In this document: piece by piece, positions 1 through 12,200 of the stretch
Position numbering within the stretch: the first letter of the stretch is position 1
How the letters are laid out: the number at the start of each line of letters is the position of its first letter
Origin: Ministeria vibrans ATCC 50519
Lineage: Eukaryota; Opisthokonta; Filasterea
NCBI GenBank assembly: GCA_943704425.1
Contig: CALSCP010002595.1
Coordinates: 1-27,328 of the forward strand
Reading direction: 5' to 3'
Length of the DNA: 27,328 nt
Made by a program: the position numbers and the translations under genes
The notes under the pieces: generated by a model
What the model was told of the DNA's origin: nothing
Database searches by the model: none
The model's input: only the letters and a program-made list of their open reading frames with translations

Positions 1-86
<86 letters not shown>

Positions 87-92
87 TATTAC

Positions 93-127
<35 letters not shown>

Positions 128-130
128 GTA

Positions 131-171
<41 letters not shown>

Positions 172-177
172 GTATTA

Positions 178-236
<59 letters not shown>

Positions 237-247
237 TATTATTAATC
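1..247. repeat. (ATT)n microsatellite at window start, inside an intron
   Basis: Almost pure ATT triplets with a few A-to-C, A-to-G and spacing interruptions. A pyrimidine-rich acceptor ending TTTTGTAG (269-276) follows directly, so the repeat lies in the last part of an intron of the giant adhesion gene. Confidence 0.9.
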
Positions 248-276
248 ATTATTCTTTTTCTTTATATATTTTGTAG

Positions 277-3200
277 AGCCCTTCGCAGGCATCGGGCAAC
301 ACGGATCCCGTTGGAAACTTTGTGGGCCAGTTTGCGAGCATGAAGCTGCTCACCGGTGTGTTCCCGCCCACGATTATCTCGTGTCCCTTTGAAACTTCCA
401 ACACAAACAACATGATGCGCACCTGCACTGGTTCGTCCCTGGGCGACATGTGTACTTTCAGTTGTACCACCGCCGGCTACTCTTTGGTTAATGTCGCGGG
501 AGACACCTCGACAAACACACGCACGTGTCAGGCGACCGGCACCTGGAGTGGCTCACCATTTTCCTGCCGCTCCTCCATGCCCTACATGTCGTTCAATGCT
601 GCGTCATTGACGACGTCAACTACTTGGAGCGCTAGCGCCGTTCAGTCACACAACACCCAGTTTACTTTTGAGTTTAACGCGCTACCCACCACCGCGACCG
701 CCACGGCCGCCAACATGCCCTCCATCTCCAAGGCCATCATCTTTACTGGTAGCGCGAGCGAAGGGATGCGTTTCGCCTCCAACGGCGTCTCCACTTCCTT
801 CTCGGCGCTCCCCGACATGCGCTCTTCGCAGTCCATCTCACTCGAGTTCTGGCTGCAATTGCCCGACTTTAATCGCGAGATGATTCTCTTTGAGACGGGC
901 GACGCCACGTCGGGCCTGGCCATCATCTTTCAGGGTGACGTGCTCATTTTCGCCGCGACCACCGCCCAGGACACCCATGTGTTTGTTACGTCGCGTCTCA
1001 ATGCGACCCTTCTCAACACCTTCTTCCAGCTCATCACCGTGGTCGACCGTGACACAAGCATGCTTCGTGTCTTCATCAACGGCATGCAAATTGGCGCGAC
1101 TCCCTTTGGTGGCCCCGAGGCCTGCTCGACACTTGCGAGCAACAATGTTGCCACTTGCGGCGCCTGGTCTAGCCTCAATGTTGCCGGTATCGGTGCCGTG
1201 TTTAACTCGCTCGGTGGCTTCCCATCAGGCTTCATCATTGGCACCACTGCTGCACAGTTTATGAACACGTTCCAGGGTCAATTGGCCCTCTTCAATGTGT
1301 ACGACTATGCTGTGTCGCCCAGCTGTGGCAATGTTGCGCGTGTCGCCTCCTCCACTGTGACACGCATGTGCACCGGCACCTCCGCCTACGACCACCAAAC
1401 GTGCGCGCTCAGCTGCACCTTTGCCCCCGATGTGTTTTCGGGCTCCACCTCGCGCATGTGTCAGCTCACGGGAACCTTCTCGGGCTCGTTTGCCTCGTGT
1501 TCGCCGGCCACAGGAGGGTGCTCTGCGCCGGGTGTTGCCCCAGGCGGCGGCTCTATCACCTGCTCTAATGGCCACGCTACGGGAAGCGTCTGTACCTACT
1601 CGAGCATTGTGTGTCCCAGCGGCCAGAGTGTCTCTGGTCTCACCACTTTGACGTGCATCAGTGGCAAGTGGACTGCAACTGCGCCGACGTGTGAGTCAAA
1701 TCGTCGCCCTACCTTTCAGGTGGGCCAACTCACGGGCGTTGGTTCGTCATGGCGAACTGTGACCACCGCCGCGGTGCCTCACCCGGCCGTGTTTGCGTTG
1801 CCCCAGGGTGTCCTTGTGTCGGGCCAGAGCGCTTCGACACGCCAGTGTGTGCCCCAGGTGCGCAACGTTGTCAAGGGCTCCTTTCAGATTCGTTGCCGTG
1901 CTCCCCAGGCCAGCCCGACCACAGTTGTGCCCAACGTGGTCTCGGTTCCTTTCATGGTGGCCGAACTCGGCACCCAAACAACTCCCGGCGGCCGTCGTCT
2001 GGAGGTGGGCAGTTCGATTCGCGCGGGCAGCAACATTGTCTACGATCCCCTCGTCAGCGTTCCCAACCCAGTTGTCTTCTCGCAAATGCAGACTCTCACC
2101 GCTGACGCTTGGGTTCACGCTCGTCAAGTGGTTTCGTCGTGCGGCAACAGCATTGGCGTGCGTTTGGAAGTTCCTGGCGGCGCTCCCGCCTACAGCACAC
2201 CCGAACAAATTGTGTGGGTGGCACTCACGCAAAATTTTGCCACCGAGTTTACGCCAACTGGCCTCGCCGTTCTGAGTCGTGCTCGCCTCCCGTCGACACT
2301 CCTTGCGCACGGCACAGTCAACTACCCCTTCACGCTTACGCTCACCGAACCGCCCCTCATCTTTGCCCAGATGCAGAGTATCATGGGTGGCGATCCTGCT
2401 ATTACTGCCATGTCGGCCATCAGCACGACGCACGCAACGCTTCGCATTCAAGAGGAGCAAGTGAGCGACACCGAGACGGCGCACGTTCCTGAAAAAATGG
2501 GGTTCTTTTACATCCAATCTCCCGTCGTTGTTTACTCGCACGCGGTCGACTGCGGCGATCCATCCACCGCAGCGCTCGTGGGCGACGGTGTGCCCTGTTC
2601 GTCTTGGTCCTTTGGCACCAACTGCACCGACGCCTGTGGCGCAGGATTCTACCCAACTTCCGTGATGATGACCTCCACAATCACGTGCCAGCGAAACCCG
2701 CCCTTCTGGACCAACTCTTCTCTCTTGTGTGGTCCTTGCACGCGTGTGACAGCGTGCAATGCGTCCGTCACCTGTACGTCGGCGACCTCCAGTCGTTGCC
2801 CCACCTGTTCGGCCGGTACCTACCTTATGGGTGCCGCGAGCGCAACCACCGCAGACTCGTGCCCTGCGTGCGCCACGTCGCTCACCTTCTGCGATATGCT
2901 CGACACCAACTGTGGACCCATGGCAGGTGCGACGGCAAACACACGTTGCAAGACGTGTCAGACGGGCCCACCCGGTGTGATGCTCAATCCGACAACGGGC
3001 CTGTGCGAGGACGTCAACGTGCCCCCGTACGCTGTGACCCTGAGCGAGGTGTCAGTTGCCGAATCGGCTGCCATTGGCACCGTGGTCGGCACACTTTCGA
3101 CTCAAGACTACGATCCTGCCGACACCTCGTTCACCTACACACTTGATGCGCAAATTCCCGCTGGTCTGTTTGCCCTTGCATCGGGCAACCAGATTGTCGT

Positions 3201-6200
3201 GAATCAAACGCTTGACCACGAAGCGTCTATGCTTGCAAATTTGACCGTGACCTCCACCGACGCCGGCGGCCTCTCGCTCACCGTCGAGATTCCCATTGTG
3301 ATTGGTAACGTCGAAGAGGCCCCCACCAATCTGATGTTGACCGCATCCAGCGTCGTCGATGGCCTCCCTCGCGTGCACATTGGTTCGCCAGTCGACACGG
3401 TCGTGGGCACGCTGTCGGCCACCGACAACTTTGGCAATGGTGGTCAGCTCAACTTTGCGGTGGTGTCCTCATCGGTGACAGGACTCTTTACGGTGCGTCA
3501 ATTCAATGTGCTCATGCTTGCCCTGGTGCCACAGGCTTCGGATGCTGTCGAAGGATTCCTCACAGTAACCGTGCAGGCCACGGACGCGCAAGGCGACGTG
3601 TCACAACCACAGGCTTTCCGACTGTACGTTGACGAGACGGGTGTGCCCACACCTACCATTGCGTGGAATGCCGAGTCGATTAGCTCACCTATCTGGGCGC
3701 CCTCATCTCAGTCAAGCCTGCAACAGTTTGGTTTCAGCTGGGGCATCAGCGCACCGCCTCTGATGAACGCCTCGTCACCACTGAACGCCGACATCATCAA
3801 GGCCATCGACTGCAGCGCAACTAGTGGCATTTTTATGGACCGCAACACTGGCGGCTCTGTGCCATTCCAGGACACTGGGTTGGCCATGTCGGGTGTCACT
3901 TTTGAGGCGTTTATCAAGCCCAACTCTCTCAACACGCAACGCCAGGCCATCCTTGAGGCCGGTGGCGATGGTTATGGCATGAGCATTGTCCTCGATGGTG
4001 CAGTCTTATCGTTTCATCTGTCGCTCAATTTTGTTGATCAGCCCTCTATTAGCACCAGTCTCACCGCCGACGACATCCAGGACTTTGTCAAGATTGCGCT
4101 GGTGGTGGACAACCGCGGTGCGGCGCCCTACAATCGTACCCTGTACGTCAATGGCCAGGTCGTTGGTGCGATGAGTGCAGCTGAGCCACAGTGGTCGGGT
4201 GGCGATGCCAGTCGAGTGTGTGGCACCTCGGCGAAGATTGGAGGCTTTGCAGTACCTCCTTCGCCGCCCTACTCCAACTTTGACGGTCAGCTGGCCCTTC
4301 TCAATTTTTACAATCGCCCGCTCACCACCGACGAGGTGACGCGCAACTGTGGCTCTTTGCCCGTCAACTCGGCGCTCAGTGTGTCGTGTGTACCGGGCAA
4401 TGGTTACGCCTCGCAGTGCTCGTTTGGGTGCTTCAACGTAGACGAGGAGCTTTCGGACGCGACAGAGTCTCGCTTGTGTACCAACACGCGCCTCTGGTCG
4501 GGGTTCACACCCGTGTGTCAGCCGATCACGTGCGACGTTATTCCTACGCCTTACCCCCTGACTAAGACGTGTACCAACGACATTGTTGGCGCCACTTGTA
4601 CCATCTCGTGTGCTACAGGCATGGTCGCGACTGGGTCAACGACGCGCACTTGCGGCAACAGTGGCGCCTGGGATGGAACTCCCATGACTTGCGCGTTGCC
4701 CGTGGCCCGCTACAATTGGAATGCGGCGGCGCCAGGTACGACGCCCATGACCGAGTGGCAAGAGACTCAGTCACCGAGCGTTGCCAGCTTTGTGTGGAGC
4801 GTTGGCAGCGGAAGTAAGCTCTACCTTGACGGCATCATTGATGACCCGATGGCGGTGGGTGTCACGCAGGCATTCTTTTTTGACGGCGGCATTGTGGGAC
4901 GATTTGAGCTTGGTAGTGGCAGCGGCAGCCACTCGTTCTTTGATGTGACGGGCCTGGGCGTCACCTCCTCCACTCTCTCGATGTGGTTCCAGCCCTCGTG
5001 CCTGAGCGACGCATCGAAACAGTTGCTGTTCGAAACGGGTGGCACCGTTCACGGCACGTCCATTGTGTTGATGGGCCGCGACCTGTATGCAGCCTTTGTC
5101 GCCGACTCCATCCCGGTCAGCCTCAAGTATACGCTTACGAACGAGATTGCTTCCCACATGATTCACGTGGTTCTGCATCTCAATGTCGCAGCGGGCACGC
5201 GTACTCTCTTTGTCAACGGTGTCAAGGCGGGTTCCGTCGCGCTCGTTGGCCCCGCCTGGACGGGTAATAATCTTGCCGGCCTGGGTGGCGTCAACACAAA
5301 CGAAGCGACCCCCGATATTGGTGGGTTTCCTCCCACGGGACCCTCCGTCCCTGCTGGCTACACCGGTCCGTTGGAGTCGGCGTCCCTTGAAAATTTCCAT
5401 GGTTACATTGCCGCTTTCTCAGTGGACCCTTCGATTGTGAGTGATGCCCAGGCACTTCTTCAGTGTGGCACCGAGCCCAGTGTCATCGCCAATGGTGTGC
5501 GTGTGTGCACCGGTACGGGCTACCGCGACACCTGCACACTGACGTGCAATACCGGCTTTTCGCTGGTCGGCAACGTCGGCAACAGCAATGTGCGTACCTG
5601 CCAAGCGAACCGCATGTGGAGTGGTAGCAATTTTGAGTGTCGCAGCAACATTCCTTATATGTTGTGGAATGCTTCGGCGCTGCATTCGAACGGCGTCGAC
5701 TGGCCCGTCGACTCTATTTCGCGCTACACTGCGGGACAGTACACTTTCAACAAGGCGGTGACTACCGTGCCCGTGAGCACGCCTGTGGACTCCGGTGTGA
5801 CCCGTGCCATTGTGTTTGATGGTTCCTCCAGCGCCATCTTCAAGGTGAACACGGTTACCACTGGCTGGCTTAACATTCCCGGTCGTCTCACCGCCCAGTC
5901 GGCGTCTATCGAAATCTGGTTCCGCATAGCGTCGTCCAACCAACGCACTGTGTTCTTCGAGGTTGGCGGCAACGTCAACGGCCTCTCGCTTGCCATCGTC
6001 GAAGGCTACTTTGTTCTGTCGACTTCCGCCGGCCCAGGCAATGTCTTCCGCGAGCAGGTTCTTATTCGCCCCGAGTGGATGAACACACTTACTCAGGCAC
6101 TGTTGGTGGTCGATGACAACGACGATCGTCGCGATCTCTACATTAACGGCGAGCGTGTCATTACGGGCTCTTTTGGAGGTCCATGGTAAGGGAGGAGGAT

Positions 6201-9200
6201 GATTTTAATTAATATAGAGAGTGAGAGAGAAAGATAGAGAGAGAGAGAGAGAGGGGGAGAAGAAGGAGGAGGAGGAGAGAATGTGTAGAGTTGAATTGCG
6301 GAGCGAAAAAAAACCCCCTTCCTCTCTAAATTCTGATGCATTCTGTTTGTTTGACAGGTGTAACAGTAACCCGACACGATGCGACACATGGGCAGGTACC
6401 GACCCCGTTGGCCTGGGCAACGATGCTGGCACTACAGGCGGCTACCCGACGGGCAAGCCACTTGCCTCGATTCTGCCTTACTCGCCGTTTGTGGGCGAGG
6501 TGGCTCTGATTCGCGTGTATGACTCGGTTTTGAGTTCGTGCACCCCCGAGCCGTCGGTCATCAATGCGCCCGGCACCAAGGTGTGCACCACGGGAGCGCC
6601 CTTTTACAACGGTCAGTCGTGTACCATGGCATGTCCGGCGGGTGCCGTGCTTGTCGGCAGCGCCTACCGCGAATGTCTGCCCAATGGTCAGTGGTCTGGC
6701 ATGCCCGCGAGCTGCGAGCTTTCCTGCCCCGATCCGGGCATGTCTGCGTTTGGAACGCGTTCCTGCACCAACGCAGTTCTGGGCGAGGGTGTCTCGTGCA
6801 CCTACACCGTCAATTGCACGGGTATTCCCAACACTGGTCCAACAGGTGTCCTGACCACAACCTGTGTTGGCGGCGCGTGGACCGCGCCTCCGCCTACGTG
6901 CGCGCCTCTGTCGCGCACCACTATTCAGATGGGCACTATTCACGCCGTGTCCAGCGCGTGGCAGACAGTGACCGTCTCAAGCAACATCCAAGACCCCATT
7001 GCCTTTGCCCAGCCTGCTCAAATCACTAGCACGGCCGCCACCGCAGTTTGTGTCCCTCAGGTTCTATTTCAAACCTTGAAAGAAATGTGTACTAATAATT
7101 ATTCCTCTCCCTACTTTAGATCCGCAATGTCGCTGTGGGCTCGTTTGAGATTCGTTGTCAACCACCAACGGGCGCTTCGACGACTACGACGGCATCCATT
7201 GGCTGGCTGGTGGTTGAACAGGGCGTGCACACCACACCGGGTGGACTTAAGCTTATGGCAAGTCGTGAGCGCACCGATGCCGATGTACTTCGTTCCCAGT
7301 GGCCCACGGCCGACTTTAGTGCCGCCGGAATTCCTTCAACGGCTCTAGTTTTGTCGCAGACACAAACCTACGATAATGGCGTGCCGGGCTCGTCGGGTGT
7401 TCTTCACACACGTCAACGCAATGTTGCAAAGTCGCGTCTCGCCTGCTCTTTCTCCGGCACCTTCCAGTTTGCCTTGGAGGAAACCGAGTCCACTACTCTC
7501 AGTGCGGGGGCTACCAACGGCTACGAATCCGTGGGATGGATGGCCGTGAGCGCTCAGACGCCCACCACGGAGTACACTTCGGCGACGACCTTTGCAACTC
7601 TCTTCTCTATTGTCACTGACAATGTCATCACGCACACTCCCGCCTCCTACCCCTACGGCATCGCTGGTCTTCAAGCTCCCCCCGTTGTTCTCGGCCAGAT
7701 GCAAACGTACGATGGAGTCGATCCGAGCTCAGTGCGCATTACCTCGCTTGACTCCTCTCAAGGTAAACCAAGAATTTAGTTCCGACCGCATTTCTTCTTC
7801 TTCTTCTTTTTTTTCTCTCTCTCTTTTTCTCTAAAAAATATATAATTATATATATGTATAATTATATAATATAATTAATTTTATCTTTTTTTTTTTTGTT
7901 GTTGTAGTGACCATTATGGTGCAGGAAGATCAGACATTCGACACGGAAGTGGAGCATACCACGGAAGTGGTGGGTCTCTTTAGTGCGTCTGAGCCAGTGC
8001 AGTTGCAGACACGTCTTGACTCGTGCGGTGACCCTGTCCGTGTGGGCATTGACACGACGACATGCTCATCGTTCTCGTTTGGCACCAACTGCACGCAGTC
8101 GTGTGCGGCCACGTACTACGTTTCGATGGGATCGGCGTCGACGGGAACGATTGAGTGCAAGCGCAACCCACCCGGCTGGACTGCCAGCAGCATTACGTGT
8201 GCGCCCTGTCCCATTATTTCGGGATGTAATGTGGCTTACACATGCGAAAATGGTCTCGTATCGAAATGCAACGAGTGCTCTGCCGGATTCTACCGTGTTG
8301 CCGGCAACTCGACTGTTTCGGACAAATGTGTGACATGCACTGTTGCGGCTGACATCGTGGGCTGTGTTGCTGTCGACACAACCTGTGACAAGGCAGGCTC
8401 GCAGGCAAACGCTCAATGCGCAAGCTGCACCTCGGGTGCACCCGGCTATGAGTTGCTCAATGGCAAGTGTGTCGATGTGAACAACCCACCGAGTGCTGTG
8501 AATCTTTTGGGTAATCATGATGTGGTCGAGGGTGCGCCGTCGGGTACGCTCGTGGGCCAGCTGATCACCGACGACCTTGACACCACACAGTCACACTTGT
8601 ACGCCATTTCGGGTCAGTCTGTGTCGGGACTCTTCCAAGTGATACAAGTGGGTCCTCTGTTCTTCTTGGCGACCCTTGGCGTGCCCGACTTTGAGCCGAC
8701 GAATGGCATGGCGACTGTGACAGTGGTATCAACCGACAGTGGAGTTCCGCCTCTGTTTATTTCGCAGCAGTTTACCATTGCCATCAACGACACCGACGAT
8801 GCGCCCACAGCGGTACTGCTGAGTGCAAACAGTGTCCTTGAAAACCAACCGGCCAACACGGAAATTGGTGTGCTGAGCATCGAGGATGTAGATGACACAT
8901 CCAACGCCTACACCTACACCATTGTGCCTGCTCAGAGTTACGCCTCCATTGGCTCGATTGTCGCCATCCAGACGATCGACTCTGGCGCGACGCTTCGCAC
9001 TGTCGGCGCGGGCCCCAATTTTGAGGAAATGCCGACGGGTGGCTACCCCGTGGCGATCCAAGCGGTGAAGAAGAGCGACGCAACGAAACAGGCGACAACT
9101 GTTTTCATGGTGATTGCCCTCAACGCCAACGACGCGCCCACAGACATTTCACTGTCTCTGTCGGGTGTGCTCACGGAGAGTGCCTCCGTGGGCACACCTG

Positions 9201-12200
9201 TGGGTGTATTGCAAACCAAGGACGAGGACTCGTCACTCACCTTCACCTACACCATCACCAGTCAGTCGGTGCCTGGTGCCTTTGGCATCGAAGTTAACTC
9301 GCTTGTGGTAATGGGCGCTCTTGACTTTGAGTCGACGAACGGCAACTACAGCGTGCGCGTGCGCTCCACAGACTCGGCGGGCGCCTTCTTCGAGAAGACT
9401 TTCTTCATCGGGGTGGGTGACAGCAACGACTTGCCCACGGACATCCTCTTTTCGACGACGACCGTGAGCGAGGCTGCCGTAGTCGGTTCGCTTGTGGGTA
9501 CCCTCTCCACAGTGGACCCCGATCCTCTGCAGACTGTCTTCACCTACTCGCTTGTGGTGGCGAACGCCTTCCTTGATATCCCCTCGGGCACCAACGAGGT
9601 GCGTGTCAAGGCGGCCATTGACTACGAGTCTCTTTTGGCGCCTCAGCAACTCTCGATGCTTGTGCAGACAACCGACTCGTCAGGCGGTGCCTTCCAAAAA
9701 ACCATTGTGGTGTCCGTACTGAATGCCAACGATCCGCCCACGAACATCCTACTGAGCAGCTCGACCGTGGACGAGGGCAAGCCCAGCGGTACTCTGGTAG
9801 GCACGCTTTCGTCAGTGGACCCCGAGCCCACCGACACATTCACCTACAGCATCGTGGCGGGCTCGGCGGCCTTCCAAATTGTCGGTGACCAGTTGTTGAC
9901 CGCTCAAGTGCTCAGCTTTGCAGCGATGCCGTCGGCCATGCTGACCATTCAGACGACGGATGCTCAAGGCGGTTCGTTCCAGAAGACCTTCACCATCACG
10001 GTGAGCAACACTAATGATGCTCCCACGGCCATTGTGCTCAGCGGCAGCCACACGATTGCGGAGAACACTGCAACGGGCACCACGATTGGAATGTTGAGCA
10101 CCGTGGATCCCGACACAAGCGATGTTGTCTTCACCTATGCTGTGGTTGCATCCACCATTGCCGTGACTGTTCAAGGCAGTTTGTTGCTTATTGGCGCGCC
10201 CCCACCCAACTATGAGTTGCTTCCCAACGGTCAGGCTCTGGTGACACTCTCGTCGACGGACGCTCTGGGTGCGTCTGTGACACAGTCGTTCAATATTAGC
10301 GTGACCAACGTGGCCGAGCCGCCCGTGTTTGCGTTCCCCACCTACACCTTTGCTGTTGACGAGAACACGCCTATTGGCAGCGGTGTTGGTGTGGTGCTGG
10401 CGATGGACTCGGATTTGGGCTCGGTTGTGATGGAGTCGATCACAAGCGACACCTCAAACGGCCTCTTTGTCATTGACTCGACTCTTGGACTTATTTCGGT
10501 GAATGGCGCGCTGGACGCCGAGACTGCGCCTAACTTTGGCTACAAGCTGACGGTGACGGCCACGTCGGATGGCATGACAACGACCGCTGCGGTGACGATT
10601 ACAGTGACGGACGTTAACGAGGCACCCATTGTGTACTACCGCGAACTGAGTGTGCGCGAGACGGCCGCTATCGGCACGGTGGTTGGTTCGATTCTTGCGG
10701 ACGATCCCGAAAACCAGGCGCTCACCTACTCCATTGACCCGGCCACCAACGGCCCTGGCTACTTCAATTTGGCTTCGTCGTCGTCCAACTCGATTCTTGT
10801 GGCGTCGGCACTTTCGTTCACGGCGACCCCCGTCATCAACATCACTGTTGTCGTGCGCGACACGGAGGGCTTCTCGACGCGACAGACAATCAAGATTGTG
10901 GTCACTGACGTGAACACATTGCCGATCTTTGTTGGCTCGCTTGTGCGTCGTGCCCCCGAGTCGCTGTTGCCCGGCGAGGCCTTCGACACGCCCGTGATGG
11001 TCTCCGACGCAGACGTGATGGAGACATTCCGCTTCTCGATTTCGGGTGGCGACGGTGCCTCCGTGTTTTCCATCAACGCTACGAGTGGTCAGCTGCATCT
11101 CAATGCCGTGTCGCAGCTTGATTACGAGACCAAGTCGACATACCGAGTGGGCATTGTTGTGATTGACAGTGGTGGTGTGCCCGTCTCCACGACATACACT
11201 ATTGACGTGGTCGATCGCAACGACCCGCCCGTGTTCCCCGCCCAGTCGCGCACTATTTCCGAAAACTCTGCGATCGGTGCCGTTGTTGGTGCGCCGTTGA
11301 CGGCCACGGATAGTGATCTGCCACCTAACGCGATTACATTTTCAATTGCAAGTGGCAACGAGCAGGGTTACTTTAGCATCACGTCGGCAGGACAGCTGAA
11401 GGTGGCACGTGCAGGCCTCAACTATGAGTTTGAGGTGACCACGTACTATCTGACTGTGACAGCGACGGACGCGGCCAACCTACCCGGCGAGCGCAGCACC
11501 AACGCCACCATCACCATTTCGGTGACCAACGTTGCCGAAGCACCCACAAGCATCTCACTGTCGCCCACAACGGTCAACGAGAACGAGCCCATTGGCACCA
11601 TTGTCGGCGTGCTGTCTACTGTTGATCCTGACGATGCTCTCAGCAACTCGCCTGGTCTTTTCTCGTACGCCATTGTCGGTGGTACAGGCCAAAACTCCTT
11701 CCGTGTGTTCATCTCGTCGGGTCTTTGGACTGTGCGTACAACGAAGGTCAGTATTTCAACGAAAACTCGAGTTGTTAAGTGATTTTTTCCCGTTGTTGTG
11801 TGTAGGTTCTCAACTTTGAGTCGGATGAGCCCACAATGACTCTGGACATTCAATCGACGGACACGACGGGTCTGCGCGTGACACAGACTGTCACGGTGAC
11901 GTTGGTGGACGTGAACGAGGCGGGAGTGAGTGTGATTCTGAACGTGAATGGTCTTGCAACCTCCAAACCCAATGTGCCTTACCCCAGCAACTTGAATGCG
12001 GTCATCGGACAGGTATGGCCTTTTTTTTTTGTTGTTATTGATGCGTGTGTGTTTTGTCGATGCGTGTGGTGTTGATGCGTCTGTGAGTGTTGATGCGTCT
12101 TTTTGTGTTGCTGCGTCTCTCTGTGTTGGTGCGTCTGTGAGTGTTCATGCGTCTCTGTGTGTTTTGGTGTTTGGTAGGTGACTGCTGTGGGTGATCCGGA

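Noticed and set aside
1747-2541. 264-residue minus-strand reading frame
   Set aside because: Antisense to the H-lectin-like region of the adhesion gene, whose plus-strand frame is long, repeated and conserved between blocks.
6221-6357. Upstream ATG suggesting a separate gene starting near 6221
   Set aside because: It lies inside a GA-rich intron. Splicing 6185 to 6358 restores a LamG domain in phase.
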